NCBI RefSeq assembly: GCF_907164955.1
Contig: NZ_OU015521.1
Span: forward strand, 744,001 to 808,000
Direction: 5' to 3'
DNA from: Coxiella endosymbiont of Dermacentor marginatus
Lineage (GTDB): Bacteria > Pseudomonadota > Gammaproteobacteria > Coxiellales > Coxiellaceae
DNA: 64,000 nt
Shown: one piece after another, positions 10,265 through 20,491 of the stretch
Layout: the number at the start of each line of letters is the position of its first letter
Numbering within the stretch: position 1 is the stretch's first letter
Made by a program: the position numbers and the translations under genes
Notes under the pieces: generated by a model
Told to the model about the DNA's origin: nothing
Database searches by the model: none
What the model saw: only the letters and a program-made list of their open reading frames with translations

Positions 10265-10378
10265 GCAATATAAGAAAACATATATAAAGAGATTTGCAAT
10301 CATCAACTTGCTTAAAATTATCTAAAAATCAATTTGAAGTTATAAATTAGATCAATTATTTTTACGCAGGCCAATAAG

Positions 10379-11308
10379 ATGAAAAAATACGTTGTTTGTT
10401 TAATGGGTCCCACGGCCAGTGGTAAAACTCGATTGGCTATTGCATTAACGCAATTACAACCTTTTGAAATTATTAGTGTGGATTCAGCAATGGTATATCG
10501 CGGCCTTAATATTGGTGTAGCAAAACCAACTTTACAGGAATTAAAGATCGCTCCCCATCATTTAATTGATATTTGTGACTTTACAGTTCCTTATTCTGCT
10601 GGTCAATTTTATAAAGATGCTTTGAAGAAAATTGAGCTTATTCATTCAAAAAATCGCATTCCTTTGTTAGTAGGTGGAACAATGTTTTATTTTTACGTAT
10701 TACAGCATGGATTTTCCAATTTGCCTGTTGCTCAACCAATGATTAGAAAAAAAATTATGAAAGAAGCAGAGCAAAAAGGTTGGCTAAGTTTATATGAGAA
10801 ATTAAAAAAAATTGATCTAAAATCTGCAATACAGATTAATCAAAATGACACTCAGCGTATCCAGCGGGCATTAGAGGTGTATGAAACAACAGGGCAATCT
10901 TTATCGGATCATCAAAACTTAGAAAAATTTAGGGTTTTGCCTTATCAATTTATTAACATCATTGTGAATCCTGCTAATCGTAAAGATTTACATCAGCATA
11001 TTAAAAAACGTTTTGATCGGATGTTACAAAATGGTTTTTTAGAAGAAGTTGAACAACTGTACCAAAGAAATTTAAATCCTGCTTTGCCAGCACTGCGTGC
11101 GGTAGGTTATCGCCAAGCATGGCAGCATTTGGAAGGTTACTATGACCACGAAACAATGCGTTATAAAACGATTGCCGCTACTTGTCAGTTAGCTAAACGT
11201 CAGGTGACTTGGCTTCGACGATGGTCGCAGGCAAAATGGTTTGATAGTAACGCAGAAAATCTGGCGACCAAATGTATTATAAACTATTTGAAAAATAGCG
11301 TCCTATAG
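10379..11308 (+). CDS. miaA: tRNA dimethylallyltransferase
   Basis: Adds dimethylallyl to A37 of tRNAs reading UNN codons, the first step toward ms2i6A. It has 309 residues, the normal length. The P-loop GPTASGKT is at 10-17, followed by the substrate motif DSAMVYRGLNIGVAKP, and later GGTMFYFYVL and LRAVGYRQ(A/V)W, all typical. An AGG lies upstream of the ATG. hfq usually follows miaA, but none is seen in the next 400 bases. Confidence 0.95.
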   Translation: MKKYVVCLMGPTASGKTRLAIALTQLQPFEIISVDSAMVYRGLNIGVAKPTLQELKIAPHHLIDICDFTVPYSAGQFYKDALKKIELIHSKNRIPLLVGGTMFYFYVLQHGFSNLPVAQPMIRKKIMKEAEQKGWLSLYEKLKKIDLKSAIQINQNDTQRIQRALEVYETTGQSLSDHQNLEKFRVLPYQFINIIVNPANRKDLHQHIKKRFDRMLQNGFLEEVEQLYQRNLNPALPALRAVGYRQAWQHLEGYYDHETMRYKTIAATCQLAKRQVTWLRRWSQAKWFDSNAENLATKCIINYLKNSVL

Positions 11309-11704
11309 AAAAATTTTTCAAGACTTATCTTATTTTAAATCAATTGCGCGATGTTTACCGAGATTTATTCAAAGCATTTTCAGGATGATTATAACTTAGG
11401 TAAATAATACCCCGGCATAATATAATGCCAGAGTATCAAAAAGACCATAAATTGAGTCTCATGTTGCATAAAAAACCTTATATTATCAAAAATTTCTGTG
11501 CATAAATACAAAATGTTATATAAATTAACAACGCTACCAAAAATCTGATTCATTTATGAAAGTTTTTTAAATTTGTCAGCATCATTATAATATCATTTCG
11601 ATGTTTTTGGCGGAGTTTCCTTAAACGTAATGCTATTTTGGAACGAGATTCTATTCCTGAAGAAATGACATACTTAAATAAGATAAAATGGTTTTGAGGT
11701 AACG
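11309..11704. other. 0.4-kb spacer, nothing recognised
   Basis: No gene or clear RNA was found. A short imperfect hairpin (GGCAT/ATGCC near 11414-11429) lies about 100 bases after the miaA stop. The usual hfq neighbour is not recognisable here. Confidence 0.5.
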
Positions 11705-12043
11705 ATGGAAGAAAAGAAAAGAATTTATAGAGTTATTTTTAGTCAAGATGAAAAAGTTTACGAAATTTATGCTAGATATATTTCCGAAGAAAGTTTAATG
11801 GGCTTTATTGAAATGGAGGAGTTAGTTTTTAATGATAATTCATCAGTGATCGTCAATCCTGGAGAGAAATTAAAAACTGAATTTCAAGAAGTAAAGCGAA
11901 CTTATATTCCAATGCACATGATTTTACGGATTGACGAAATGGAAAAAAAAGACTCTGCTAAGATTAAAAGTCTCAAAATAAAGGGGAATGTGCATCATTT
12001 TCCAGGCATATTTAATAATAATCTAATGAAAGATAAGGAATAA
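11705..12043 (+). CDS. DUF1820 family protein
   Basis: A 112-residue soluble protein of the DUF1820 family of gammaproteobacteria, function unknown. Family hallmarks are readable: YRVIFSQDEKVYEIYAR near the start, GFIEMEELVF (about 34-43) and the RTYIPMHMILRIDEMEKK segment (about 65-82). A GAGG element (GAGGTAACG) precedes the ATG at the usual spacing. The gene stands alone between two eroded stretches, so its survival suggests selection. Confidence 0.8.
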   Translation: MEEKKRIYRVIFSQDEKVYEIYARYISEESLMGFIEMEELVFNDNSSVIVNPGEKLKTEFQEVKRTYIPMHMILRIDEMEKKDSAKIKSLKIKGNVHHFPGIFNNNLMKDKE

Positions 12044-12955
12044 GTAATTTAACATTTGTCATCATTAATCGTGGTAATATCAAAACTTCTTTAAGATTAG
12101 AAGTTATTTCAACATCTTAATGACTAGAATAGTTCTATTTTTACATAATTACGAGAACCTCACAAACAGTTACGTTACCTCATTTCTAAAGTTACAAAGA
12201 ATTAGCGCCATTGTCTATTGAAGTGGATCAAGAAGAGCGCGTTGCCATATTCAACCAATTTCATGAAAATTTACAGACTTTGCTTAAGCATCCGCTTATC
12301 TCGACTAGATGTAAAAAAATAATATATAATTACGATACTTAGCAATTATCAATCAGAAATAATGATATACACGGTAAGCTAGCTATCACTTTTTAAGAGC
12401 TAAAGAATAGGTAGGAATTAAGATGGATCTGATCTTTAAATAGTAGATGGTGGATTAGAGGAGTTAGATGAGATTGCAGAACAAAGTTTCAGCTTCATCT
12501 TTTTTTAGTTAAAGCGTTATTAACGTTATTATCAAGAATCTTCACGACCTACTATATGACTTAGAAAGTACTTCCTAAGTCATTGACGGGAAAGAGATGA
12601 CTAAAAATTCTTATTATTCTTTATCATTATTCGTTTCTGTTTTCTATAATCAGGTTTTTTAATGATACACTCATAAGATTTTTCTTCGTCTGTGTAGTTT
12701 AAGATCAATTGAGAAAAGCATTAGAAATGCGATTTAATAATTATTTAAATAACAACTTATTCAGGAAGTGATAGTGATTGTAGGTACTTTCCAAATAAAT
12801 TAAAATTAGCTCTTTTACCTTAATCTTCTTCCTTAATTTGTTAATTCTTATATTTCCTATTTAGATGGAGAGAGAGATAGAGAAATATTCGAAAAATACT
12901 TTAATTTGTTATACTATCTTAAGCTCACGAATGAAAGAACTGAGCTGAATTTCAT
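12044..12955. other. 0.9-kb eroded stretch
   Basis: No intact gene. A frame around 12208-12310 reads like former coding sequence (SIEVDQEERVAIFNQFHENL, then TLLKHPLIS) but has no start and is interrupted. I do not recognise the family. The remainder is AT-rich without structure that stands out. Confidence 0.45.
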
Positions 12956-14014
12956 ATGCAGAATTTAATCATTAAAATCACTTTATTGATTTCCTTAGGA
13001 AGTGGAGCAAGCTTTCTGGAATGGATGCTTTTCCAAAGCCTTATATCTCATTTTAAGCAGAGAAAGCGTGTTTTTCAGTGTTTCTTTTTGCAATCCTTAC
13101 ATCAACCTTTACAAATTTATATTTTTGTAATTACTTTAACTTTTATTATTTCTACTATCACTCAATTATTTGTCTTTGATAATGATTTTTCAGATTTTAC
13201 AAATATTTCATTCTCAGTGCGCTTTATTTTTACCCTAATCATTATTTTCTGGTTTGCGATACGCTTTCTTCGACACTTAGAAGATAATTTAATCACTCGA
13301 GTACGCCAAGGCGTTTGTAAAGTGGGCGATGAAACGAGTATACACGCTTTAGCGCAATTAATACGTATCGTCATTATTGTATTTATTTTATTGATTCTCC
13401 TTCAAACTATTGGCATTAAAATGTCTGCTTTATTAGCGTTTAGTGGAGTAGGAGTAGCAGTAATTGGTTTCTCTGCTAAGGATATCTTGGGCAATTTTTT
13501 TGGGGGAGTAATGATTTATTGGGACCGACCTTTTTCAGTAGGTGATTGGATTAGTTCTCCAGATCGCCAAATTGATGGCACAGTAGAATATATTGGCTGG
13601 CGTTTAACGCGCATCCGAACGTTTGATAAACGTCCACTTTATATACCTAATGGCATTTTATCTAACATTTCTATTGAAAATCCTTCTCGAATGACAAATC
13701 GACATCTCAAAATTAAGGTAGGTGTGTGTTATTCCGATGTTATGAAAATTCCCGATTTAGTTAAAGCTATTGAAAATATGTTACGAAAGAATCCCGCTAT
13801 TGATACTGCCCAAACTTTGTTTGTGAATCTCTTTGAAATTGACCATTCCTCACTGAATATGTTGGTTTGTGCTTTCACAAAAACGACGAAATGGATGAAG
13901 TATCAGGCTACTCAGCAGAACGTAATTTTAGAAATTATAAATATTATTTCTCAATTTGGGGCAAATTGTACTTTTTCTGCTCAAATGGTTGATTATCCGG
14001 AAGGGATATTTTAA
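12956..14014 (+). CDS. MscS-family mechanosensitive channel
   Basis: Small-conductance mechanosensitive channel of the inner membrane, releasing solutes on hypo-osmotic shock. It has 352 residues with about four hydrophobic segments: 5-30, 50-72, 84-105 and 136-165. The last runs into the pore helix and the conserved turn GVAVIGFSAKDILGNFFGG. The beta domain begins with WDRPFSVGDWI, the usual MscS continuation. The C-terminal alpha/beta region is present. hpt follows within 23 bases on the same strand, so cotranscription is possible. Which MscS paralogue it corresponds to cannot be decided here. Confidence 0.88.
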   Translation: MQNLIIKITLLISLGSGASFLEWMLFQSLISHFKQRKRVFQCFFLQSLHQPLQIYIFVITLTFIISTITQLFVFDNDFSDFTNISFSVRFIFTLIIIFWFAIRFLRHLEDNLITRVRQGVCKVGDETSIHALAQLIRIVIIVFILLILLQTIGIKMSALLAFSGVGVAVIGFSAKDILGNFFGGVMIYWDRPFSVGDWISSPDRQIDGTVEYIGWRLTRIRTFDKRPLYIPNGILSNISIENPSRMTNRHLKIKVGVCYSDVMKIPDLVKAIENMLRKNPAIDTAQTLFVNLFEIDHSSLNMLVCAFTKTTKWMKYQATQQNVILEIINIISQFGANCTFSAQMVDYPEGIF

Positions 14015-14037
14015 AACAGTGAAAGGAGCAATTGACA

Positions 14038-14643
14038 ATGAACGTGACGATCGAGGGAGCATTAGAAAAAGAGGATGCCACAATGATTCTACCTGAGCAT
14101 ATTCGTGAAGTATTCGCAAAATCCACTTGTCTTTATTTTAAAGCGGAAGTAGAGGCTGCCTTGGATATGATGGCTATAGAAATTAGCTCAGTTTTGTCTT
14201 CTTCTAATCCTATTTTTTTATGTGTAGTAGTGGGTGGGATTGTTCCTCTTGGAAATCTATTACCTCGGTTAGATTTTCCTTTAGAAGTGGATTACATCCA
14301 TGCAACGCGTTATCGAGGTAATACGAAGAGTAAAAATTTGGAATGGAAAGTCAAACCAACTTGCAATATGAAAGGTCGCATCGTGGTAGTAGTTGATGAC
14401 ATTTTAGATGGTGGCATTACTTTATGTACCATCAGTAATCTTTGTAAAGAACGAGGAGCACAATCGGTCTATTCTGCTGTTTTGGTAGATAAATACGATG
14501 CACGCTTTCCAGGTGGTCCTGCATCTGCAGATTTTAGCGGATTGAAAGTAGGAAATCATTATGTATTCGGGTATGGTATGGATTATAAAGGATATCTTCG
14601 CAATGCTCCTGGAATTTATCAAGTGGCTCCTGAACATGAGTAA
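14038..14643 (+). CDS. hpt: hypoxanthine-guanine phosphoribosyltransferase family protein
   Basis: Purine salvage enzyme that transfers phosphoribosyl from PRPP to hypoxanthine or guanine. The PRPP-binding motif [14 protein letters not shown] is clear, with the family's two adjacent acidic residues. I chose ATG 14038 (201 residues) over the in-frame TTG at 14032 because the AAGGAG at 14023-14028 is 9 bases from the ATG but only 3 from the TTG. The C-terminal segment [24 protein letters not shown] matches the family's aromatic purine-stacking region. A terminator-like hairpin follows at 14722. Confidence 0.85.
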   Translation: MNVTIEGALEKEDATMILPEHIREVFAKSTCLYFKAEVEAALDMMAIEISSVLSSSNPIFLCVVVGGIVPLGNLLPRLDFPLEVDYIHATRYRGNTKSKNLEWKVKPTCNMKGRIVVVVDDILDGGITLCTISNLCKERGAQSVYSAVLVDKYDARFPGGPASADFSGLKVGNHYVFGYGMDYKGYLRNAPGIYQVAPEHE

Positions 14644-14721
14644 GTTTAATTGAGATCGACCTAACCAACGAACAGCCTCAGGCAAAAATGATCCTAATTG
14701 AGATCACACACAAATAATAGG

Positions 14722-14766
14722 GAAAATCAAGAAATTCAACTTTTGATTTTCTCGTTGTTTTTTTTG
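14722..14766 (+). terminator. intrinsic terminator after hpt
   Basis: Stem GAAAATCAA (14722-14730) pairs with TTGATTTTC (14743-14751), followed within a few bases by a long T run. It is about 80 bases after the hpt stop, on the same strand. Confidence 0.6.
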
Positions 14767-14840
14767 GATGAGTTATGAAGTAGAGGAAGTGGCTCCTATT
14801 TTGCCTCTCACTGAGAAAATTAAAGTCAAAAAGTGATGGA

Positions 14841-14876
14841 TAAGAATTCTTGCATTCTCCATCACAAGAATTCTTA
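14841..14876. repeat. 12-bp inverted repeat
   Basis: The arms 14841-14852 and 14865-14876 (TAAGAATTCTTG) are perfect reverse complements around a 12-base loop. No adjacent gene explains it. Confidence 0.5.
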
Positions 14877-16109
14877 GGGTTTTATATAACATAAAGTCAT
14901 ATTGGTTTTTTAATTTGTATCCATCTATCTCGCAAAATAGTGTAGCTATTTTCCATCTTAATAGTGTTGTAGTGACCATGATAAGAAATTCCACGGCAAG
15001 CGTTATAGTTTTACCCATTAGTCGTCTAGTCAATACTTCTATTTTTTAAATATGCAAAGCTAATAATTTCTTGGAGAGTAGTAATTTTGGTGATCCGAAA
15101 AAACATCAGCCTTCTTCAACTGCTGTCTACAAAAAATGGGGTGTATTGAGAATACTTGTGTGGTCAAGTCTCTCAAATAAGTGGATGCTCAAACTATCCA
15201 ATTTCTAGGAGATATTCTTTTGAAGTTAGTAGAAATTAAAAAATACATTTCTTCCCCCTAAGAGGGTGGGGGTAGGATTATGTTTGTTTATTTGAAAAAT
15301 TAAAATAAATTTAATCAACTATTTGATAGACTACTCTCAGGATGATACAAAATCATCATGATACTTGATTAAAATGTTAAAATTTCAGTGAATAGAATAT
15401 ATTAAAATTGAAGTTTGTTCTCTTCAGTAGAGAGATAGATGACTAAGATAAAAACATTTTTGAGAGTAAATTTTCGTATGAGTATGGAGAAAAGTTTAAT
15501 TTCAGTTAAAAAATTTCACTTACCTCTTCTTGAATGTAAGGTCAGAAAATAACTTATTGTAGGGCCTCTATACATAAATCAATTTGTTACCAGTTTTTAA
15601 ACTGACAACTGCTGAATCCTTCTGTTCGCTTTAATATTCTTTTCATCAGATTTCTACATCCATTTGGTTAATGCATCTATAAATTTTTTGCTTGTTTGTT
15701 GGTAGAGATAGTAAATTTTGAGTGCTGTTTAAATTCACATCCGCGTCTTTGATAGCGGCCAATGGTGTAACTTACAGGATTATAGGATTTTTTTGATTGG
15801 TTCCAAGTTTGGATTTTATAGAGAATAGTGTGCACCCCACAGCTCCTTTTGTCAAAATGATCTTGATTAAGCCTCTTTGAGTGTTACTACGCCTCTTCAA
15901 TACATTCGACCATTAAATCATTAATCGTTTTCACCACGACTATCTTCCCTCACTTTAACCTTTAACTCATTGATATACTTTTGCTTTGAAGGGTTGTCAA
16001 GTATATTTCTCCGACAGTTATCAACGAAAAAAAAAGTATTGAGGTGTGTATAGCGGTTTCCTTATTTAGACTTATTGAATTAACTTATGCATACGGATCT
16101 CTTCTAAGT

Positions 16110-16141
16110 ATTAAAAGGAAATGCTAGCATTTCCTTTTAAT
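16110..16141. repeat. 32-bp perfect palindrome downstream of bioA
   Basis: A perfect palindrome centred on ATGCTAGCAT, with arms ending in AAAAGG/CCTTTT. It lies 44 bases past the bioA stop codon (bioA runs leftward) and so probably terminates bioA transcription, although no separate T tail follows. Confidence 0.6.
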
Positions 16142-16185
16142 TTAAGATTTAGAATTTTCTAGCTTAAGAAATTCTTTTGTTATTT

Positions 16186-17517
16186 TTAGAATGCCTTGAC
16201 ACGAGAACAGACTCGCTTTATTGCATTGATAGTAATGTCTCGCAACTCTTCTATTAAAGAGCATTCAATATTAAGTGGCGGTAACCAGTAAATTGTATTC
16301 CCTAAAGGACGTAGCAAAGCACCTAATTTTACAGCTTCTCTATAGATTTCATAGCCTAATCGAGGATAAACAGGATCATGCTGCAAATCAGCTGCTACTA
16401 TAGCGCCAATATTTCTGATATTCACTAATTGACCTGTTTTTTCAGAAACGATGCTCATATTTTTATACAAAATTTTACTAAGTGCAGTGGCTTTTTCGCA
16501 AAGATTTTCTTTATCAATAGTCTGTAATGTAGCAAGAGCAACGCTAGCTCCTAATGCATTTCCTGAATAAGTATGAGAATGAAGAAAAGCTTTGTTTGTT
16601 TCATAAACATCATAAAAATAATTATATATTTCCTCATGGGTCAGAACCGTACTGAAAGGTAGCCAGCCTGAAGTAAGGCCCTTTGAAAGACAAACAAAAT
16701 CAGGAATAATCTGGGCGTGTTCACACGCCAGCATTTTTCCGGTTCGTCCTATGCCTGTCATTATCTCATCCGCGATTAAATGGATATTGTGCATTTTAGT
16801 CCATTTTGATAGTCGGGATAAAAAATCTTGACTATAAATTTTCATTCCAGCTGCCCCTTGGACGATGGGCTCTAAAATAACAGCTGTAGCGATTTCAGCA
16901 TAGGGTTCAAGTGAACATTCAATTACTTTCCACTGGTGAGCACAATTATGCCATAGGTCAACACTACTATTGGAAACATAAGGAATTTCACTAATAAAAA
17001 AAGGTTCAAATAATATTGCCGTATATGGAGATCGATAGAGTCCAAGATCACTCACACTGAGAGCACCTGCGGTTTCTCCATGATAACTATTTTTTAAAGC
17101 AATAAATTTTGTTCGTTTTTTATCACCAGTAATGATCCTTGAATGCAGGCTCATTTTCATTGCAACTTCAACAGCACAAGAGCCATCTCCTGCATAAAAT
17201 ACTTTATTTAAAGGGGGCATCAACGTAGATAATTGACGAGAAAGTTCAACAATTACTTCATGAGTCGTATTGGCTAAAATAGCATGTTCAAATTTTTCTA
17301 ATTGTTGTTTTAAAGCTATTTTTAGTGATGGATGATTATGTCCTAATGATTTACACCACCAACTAGAAATAGCGTCAATTAATTTTTTACCGTTTTGGAG
17401 TTCAATATGACTTCCTAAAGCGCTCTTAATCACCAGTGGTTTGAATTTTTCATAGTCTTTCATTTGTGAACAAGGATGCCAGATATGTTTAAGATCTAAT
17501 AACTCAATAGATTCCAT
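16186..17517 (-). CDS. bioA: adenosylmethionine-8-amino-7-oxononanoate aminotransferase
   Basis: PLP enzyme that converts KAPA to DAPA using S-adenosylmethionine as amino donor, the antepenultimate step of biotin synthesis. At 443 residues it is slightly longer than E. coli BioA (429). Class III aminotransferase features: GDGSCAVEVAMKM (110-122) binding the cofactor phosphate, YHGETAG (145-151), LIADEIMTGIGRTG (247-260) with the PLP-contacting Asp250, and the Schiff-base lysine Lys279 in LSKGLTSG. It is divergent from bioB with 87 bases between the start codons, the arrangement in Coxiella-type biotin clusters. It is intact, which supports continued use of the pathway. Confidence 0.96.
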   Translation of the reverse strand: MESIELLDLKHIWHPCSQMKDYEKFKPLVIKSALGSHIELQNGKKLIDAISSWWCKSLGHNHPSLKIALKQQLEKFEHAILANTTHEVIVELSRQLSTLMPPLNKVFYAGDGSCAVEVAMKMSLHSRIITGDKKRTKFIALKNSYHGETAGALSVSDLGLYRSPYTAILFEPFFISEIPYVSNSSVDLWHNCAHQWKVIECSLEPYAEIATAVILEPIVQGAAGMKIYSQDFLSRLSKWTKMHNIHLIADEIMTGIGRTGKMLACEHAQIIPDFVCLSKGLTSGWLPFSTVLTHEEIYNYFYDVYETNKAFLHSHTYSGNALGASVALATLQTIDKENLCEKATALSKILYKNMSIVSEKTGQLVNIRNIGAIVAADLQHDPVYPRLGYEIYREAVKLGALLRPLGNTIYWLPPLNIECSLIEELRDITINAIKRVCSRVKAF

Positions 17518-17542
17518 TTCTTTAACTCATCATTTTATTTGG

Positions 17543-17571
17543 TTGACTGATCAAAAGGACTATTATAGACT
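17543..17571 (+). promoter_or_regulatory. candidate promoter in the bioA-bioB divergent region
   Basis: TTGACT at 17543-17548 is followed after 17 bases by TAGACT; a 15-base spacing would give TATAGA. It points toward bioB, whose ATG is at 17605. The 87-base divergent region is where a BirA operator would be expected, but I see no convincing long palindrome. Confidence 0.4.
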
Positions 17572-17604
17572 TTTAACTCCGGCTATGAAAAGGGGGTTTT
17601 TGTT

Positions 17605-18288
17605 ATGGAAGGTAAGACTTGGAGTCAAACGTCTGTTTCTCGTTTATTTGATTTACCATTTTTCGAACTGATTTTCAAAGCGTACGGCACACATCGAGTA
17701 AATTTTGATATTACAGCAATGGAATTTTGTACATTATCAAGTATAAAGACTGGAACTTGCCCAGAAGACTGTGCCTATTGTACTCAAAGTGGACATTATA
17801 AAACCGGCCTTAAGCGAGAGAAATTGATTGATGTTGACTCAATTATCGAGCAAGCCAAAATTGCTAAAAAAAATGGTGCTAAACGATTTTGCATGGGTGC
17901 AGCTTGGCGGAGTCCACCTAAAAAAGAATTTCCAAAAGTTCTTGAAATGATTAAGGCAGTTAAAGAGCTTGGCTTGGAAGCTTGTGTAACTTTGGGGATG
18001 CTTGATAAAGAGCAAGCTCATGACTTAAAGCAAGCGGGATTAGACTTTTATAATCATAACTTAGATACTTCTCCTGATTTTTACCAAAAAATTGTTACTA
18101 CTCGGACCTACCAAGATCGGATCGATACACTAAAAAATGTAAGGGATTCTGGTATTAATGTTTGTTGCGGTGGTATTTTTGGAATGGGTGAATCTCGAGA
18201 AGATCGGATTGAATTGTTATTACAACTTAATCAAATGCCAGTACGTGTTAGCTTTTTAACATGTCCTTCTCCACGTACTTGCTTATAG
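17605..18288 (+). pseudogene. bioB: biotin synthase, N-terminal two thirds (split gene)
   Basis: Radical-SAM biotin synthase converts dethiobiotin to biotin. This frame has the SAM-cluster cysteines Cys52, Cys56 and Cys59 (TCPEDCAYC) and three of the four second-cluster ligands: Cys96, Cys127 and Cys187. It follows the family to residue 213 ([10 protein letters not shown]), then runs into 14 unrelated residues and a stop. The fourth ligand, an Arg in VRLSAGRE, lies on the missing third, found at 54120-54489 on the other strand. The last matching 55 bases (18189-18243) recur exactly there. As written, the product would be inactive. If the interval is inverted, a 317-residue BioB results. A G-rich element precedes the ATG. 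Confidence 0.85.
18189..18243 (+). repeat. 55-bp bioB segment, also at 54435-54489 and 54490-54544
   Basis: This 55-base stretch, starting TGAATCTCGAG and ending AAATGCCAGTA, is identical to two tandem copies on the minus strand at 54435-54544. Sequence diverges on either side, apart from one extra matching C. It marks the breakpoint of the split bioB and makes an inverted repeat around a 36-kb interval. Confidence 0.9.
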
Positions 18289-19036
18289 ATTTTTGGCCGA
18301 AATTAAAGATTCTATATCCTTTAAAGTCATGATATTTATTTAAGTATCCTTGAGAACTAAGGGACAGCGAGATAGCAGATGTTTCGATAGGAATAGACTC
18401 TTCAATACTGATACACAGTAAATAAACTTATTTTTTAGAACCCAAACGGTTCCCTGACGATTAACACGGGTTGTTTATTATGACATGGAAATCTAAAGAT
18501 ATGTGTAGTTATTGTAGAGCAGCAGTTTAAGATGAATACGCTTTTCATTATTATATAGATGTTAGTTATCTGGCGTATAGGCCCTAATCGTATCTAAATA
18601 AATTTCGTCAAAGATAATAAAGATAGCGTTTGATTTTAAGTTTGCCTCCAATAATATCTAAACTTATTTTATGGATGATTTTTTGATTAAAGAAAGAAAA
18701 TCTCCTATTTTTTCCTTGTTTTTTATGAAAATAATACGACGGATGATTTACGGAGTTTTTGATAAGCACGACTTTGAGAAAGTTATAATGATTTATAAAT
18801 CTTGGTTATATTGTTACTTTCAATGAAGAGTTGATAAATGGTAGAAATAAGGTGATAGATGATAAACTCAAAAGTGTTTAAAAGGCTATTTTATTATATG
18901 AGAGATTTCAATAGAACATTCGATTGGCTTATCTATGCTAATATAAAAATCAAAATGTAGCGTTAAATCATTTTTGACAGAGAGTGAACGGTGTGGTATT
19001 TAGTACTTAAATTGCCCCGTTGACTATATAAAATTT
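18289..19036. other. 0.75-kb non-coding stretch after the bioB 5' part
   Basis: No gene recognised. A promoter-like sequence for tRNA-Leu lies at its end (18974-19002). The left end, from about 18245, is unrelated to bioB and is where the split begins. Confidence 0.5.
18974..19002 (+). promoter_or_regulatory. promoter of tRNA-Leu(TAG)
   Basis: A perfect -35 TTGACA (18974-18979), a 17-base spacer and TATTTA at the -10 position (18997-19002). Transcription would begin about 28 bases before the tRNA at 19037. Confidence 0.6.
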
Positions 19037-19122
19037 GCGAGAGTGGCGAAATTGGTAGACGCGCCGGATTTAGGTTCCGTGGGGTTTGAACCCCTGTGAG
19101 AGTTCGAATCTCTCCTCTCGCA
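19037..19122 (+). tRNA. tRNA-Leu (anticodon TAG)
   Basis: 86 bases with a long variable arm as expected for leucine. The acceptor GCGAGAG pairs with CTCTCGC, the anticodon loop is TTTAGGT (TAG), the variable stem is GTGGGGTTTGAACCCCTG and the T-arm is AGTTCGAATCT. CCA is not encoded. Confidence 0.94.
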
Positions 19123-19380
19123 TCACTTAATTAAAATTATCTTGATGGATAGAAAGTGATTTTTAAAAGTTTGAAGCTTTATCTCTTCTGTCTCTTCATA
19201 GTGGAATCTTCATATTAGAATTTCAAGATAGACTTAAAAAGAAATGGGGTAGGGTGTAGTTATTAATAGCGCAGAGTATGGAGTAAAAATAGATTCTAAT
19301 AGCCATATTCTCAGAGTAGGAAATTGGAAGAGCCTTTAAAAATCGGCTTAAAAAGGTTATCTGGATAAAAAAGCTTAATT

Positions 19381-20395
19381 TTCAGCTCAGGACATCCCAT
19401 GCTGAAACAGCTGAATAATACTTCGAGCAAGGCTCTTTTTCAAGAGGTAATTGGTGAGTTTTTAAAGCTACTCTTACAAGACGGGAGTTGAAGAGAACCA
19501 TTATAATATTGTTGGAATTTTTAAATAGTAGAGCTCAGACAAATATTTCGAGGATAGTTCATGCTTGAAGATAAAATTTTACGTGTAAGCGTCAATAAAA
19601 TGTAGTTCACGTGTTTAAATTCCTGCATATTCAATATTATACATCGATGGAAGAAAGAAGCGAATTGAATAGTAAAATTGGCAATCATATCGTCATTGAT
19701 TTTGAAAGAGTTCTTGATAGAAAAGTTTTTGGCAGCAGAAGTGCTGAAGAAAGAGTTGAAGAAATGAAGTCGAGCAAATGCACAAACCTTCGACGTCGCT
19801 TTTTTGACAGGATACTCTACCAGTGAAGCGTTTTCTGGCGAGGGAATTATTATAATAATATAATAAAAGGCGCGTAGAGTTTTTAGACTTGGAATTTCCT
19901 TTTTTACTAAATAATGATGAGTTGTCGCGAAGCTCTATATCGAATAAAAAGACATAGAAACCTTACAAACCAAGACAAAGGGAGATATAGAAAAAAGTTT
20001 ATTGCTATGTAGCAAATAATCTGAAAGTAATTCATTTAGGTAAATTAATTAGGTAGAATCTTATCAAAGTACCTGAGCCTTTGGAAAGTATGGAAATTAA
20101 ATATACCCAAGATATGACTCATCAATAAGTCGCAAGCCAAACGGGTAAGATTAACGAAGATAATAAGTTAAAACTGCCATGAGGGACTCTAACCTTGAAC
20201 AGGCAAAAAACACGTCGTATTAGATTTGTTACTTTCTGAAATAATTAAACAGCACGCCCAGGAAAAATCTGAAAAAATTAAGGAAATAGTGGCTGCTATC
20301 CAAAACCCGAAAAAGTGGTTTCCTGGTATTATGGTAATAGAAAAATGTTTATTAAAGTTGAATCGTTAGTTCTTGAAGACCAAGTAAGTAAATAG
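19381..20395 (+). pseudogene. tig: trigger factor, decayed
   Basis: Trigger factor is the ribosome-bound chaperone and peptidyl-prolyl isomerase. Relics in order: an N-terminal piece reading QEVIGEFLKLLLQD near 19445, a PPIase-domain start IGNHIVIDFERVLD near 19680, and a convincing C-terminus. The latter reads EKIKEIVAAIQNPKK, then after a frameshift VVSWYYGNRKMFIKVESLVL and EDQVSK with a stop at 20393-20395, matching the family's DPEEVIxWYYxNPERLxxVExxVLEDQVV. Several frameshifts and stops separate the pieces. It lies directly upstream of clpP, the usual tig position. Confidence 0.75.
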
Positions 20396-20491
20396 TGTTA
20401 TTGAACGAGCTTGAAATTTATTGAACCAGCTTGAAACTAAGGAATAAAAGAAGAAACAGCCCAATAAGAAAAACAAAAAGGGTAGTCGATA

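Larger units (their letters stand above)
9118..10378. other. eroded stretch between tsaE and miaA (amiB-mutL position)
   Basis: In many gammaproteobacteria this position holds amiB and mutL. Here 1.26 kb has no intact gene. It contains two strong hairpins (9409-9510) and a short frame at 10025-10264 that may be the end of mutL. No amiB similarity could be read. The loss of both genes is inferred from flanking order. Confidence 0.55.
14644..16185. other. 1.5-kb non-coding stretch between hpt and bioA
   Basis: No gene recognised. Structured items are a terminator-like hairpin (14722-14766), a 12-bp inverted repeat (14841-14876) and a 32-bp palindrome (16110-16141), all listed separately. A minus-strand frame at 14773-15033 gives an unrecognised hydrophobic translation and was not accepted as a gene. 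Confidence 0.5.

Noticed and set aside
14773-15033. A minus-strand 86-residue frame with hydrophobic stretches
   Set aside because: No ribosome-binding site, no known motif, and it overlaps an inverted repeat. AT-rich DNA gives such frames by chance.
15241-15275. A CCCCC / GGGGG near-repeat resembling a terminator
   Set aside because: The arms are only five bases and no gene ends nearby.
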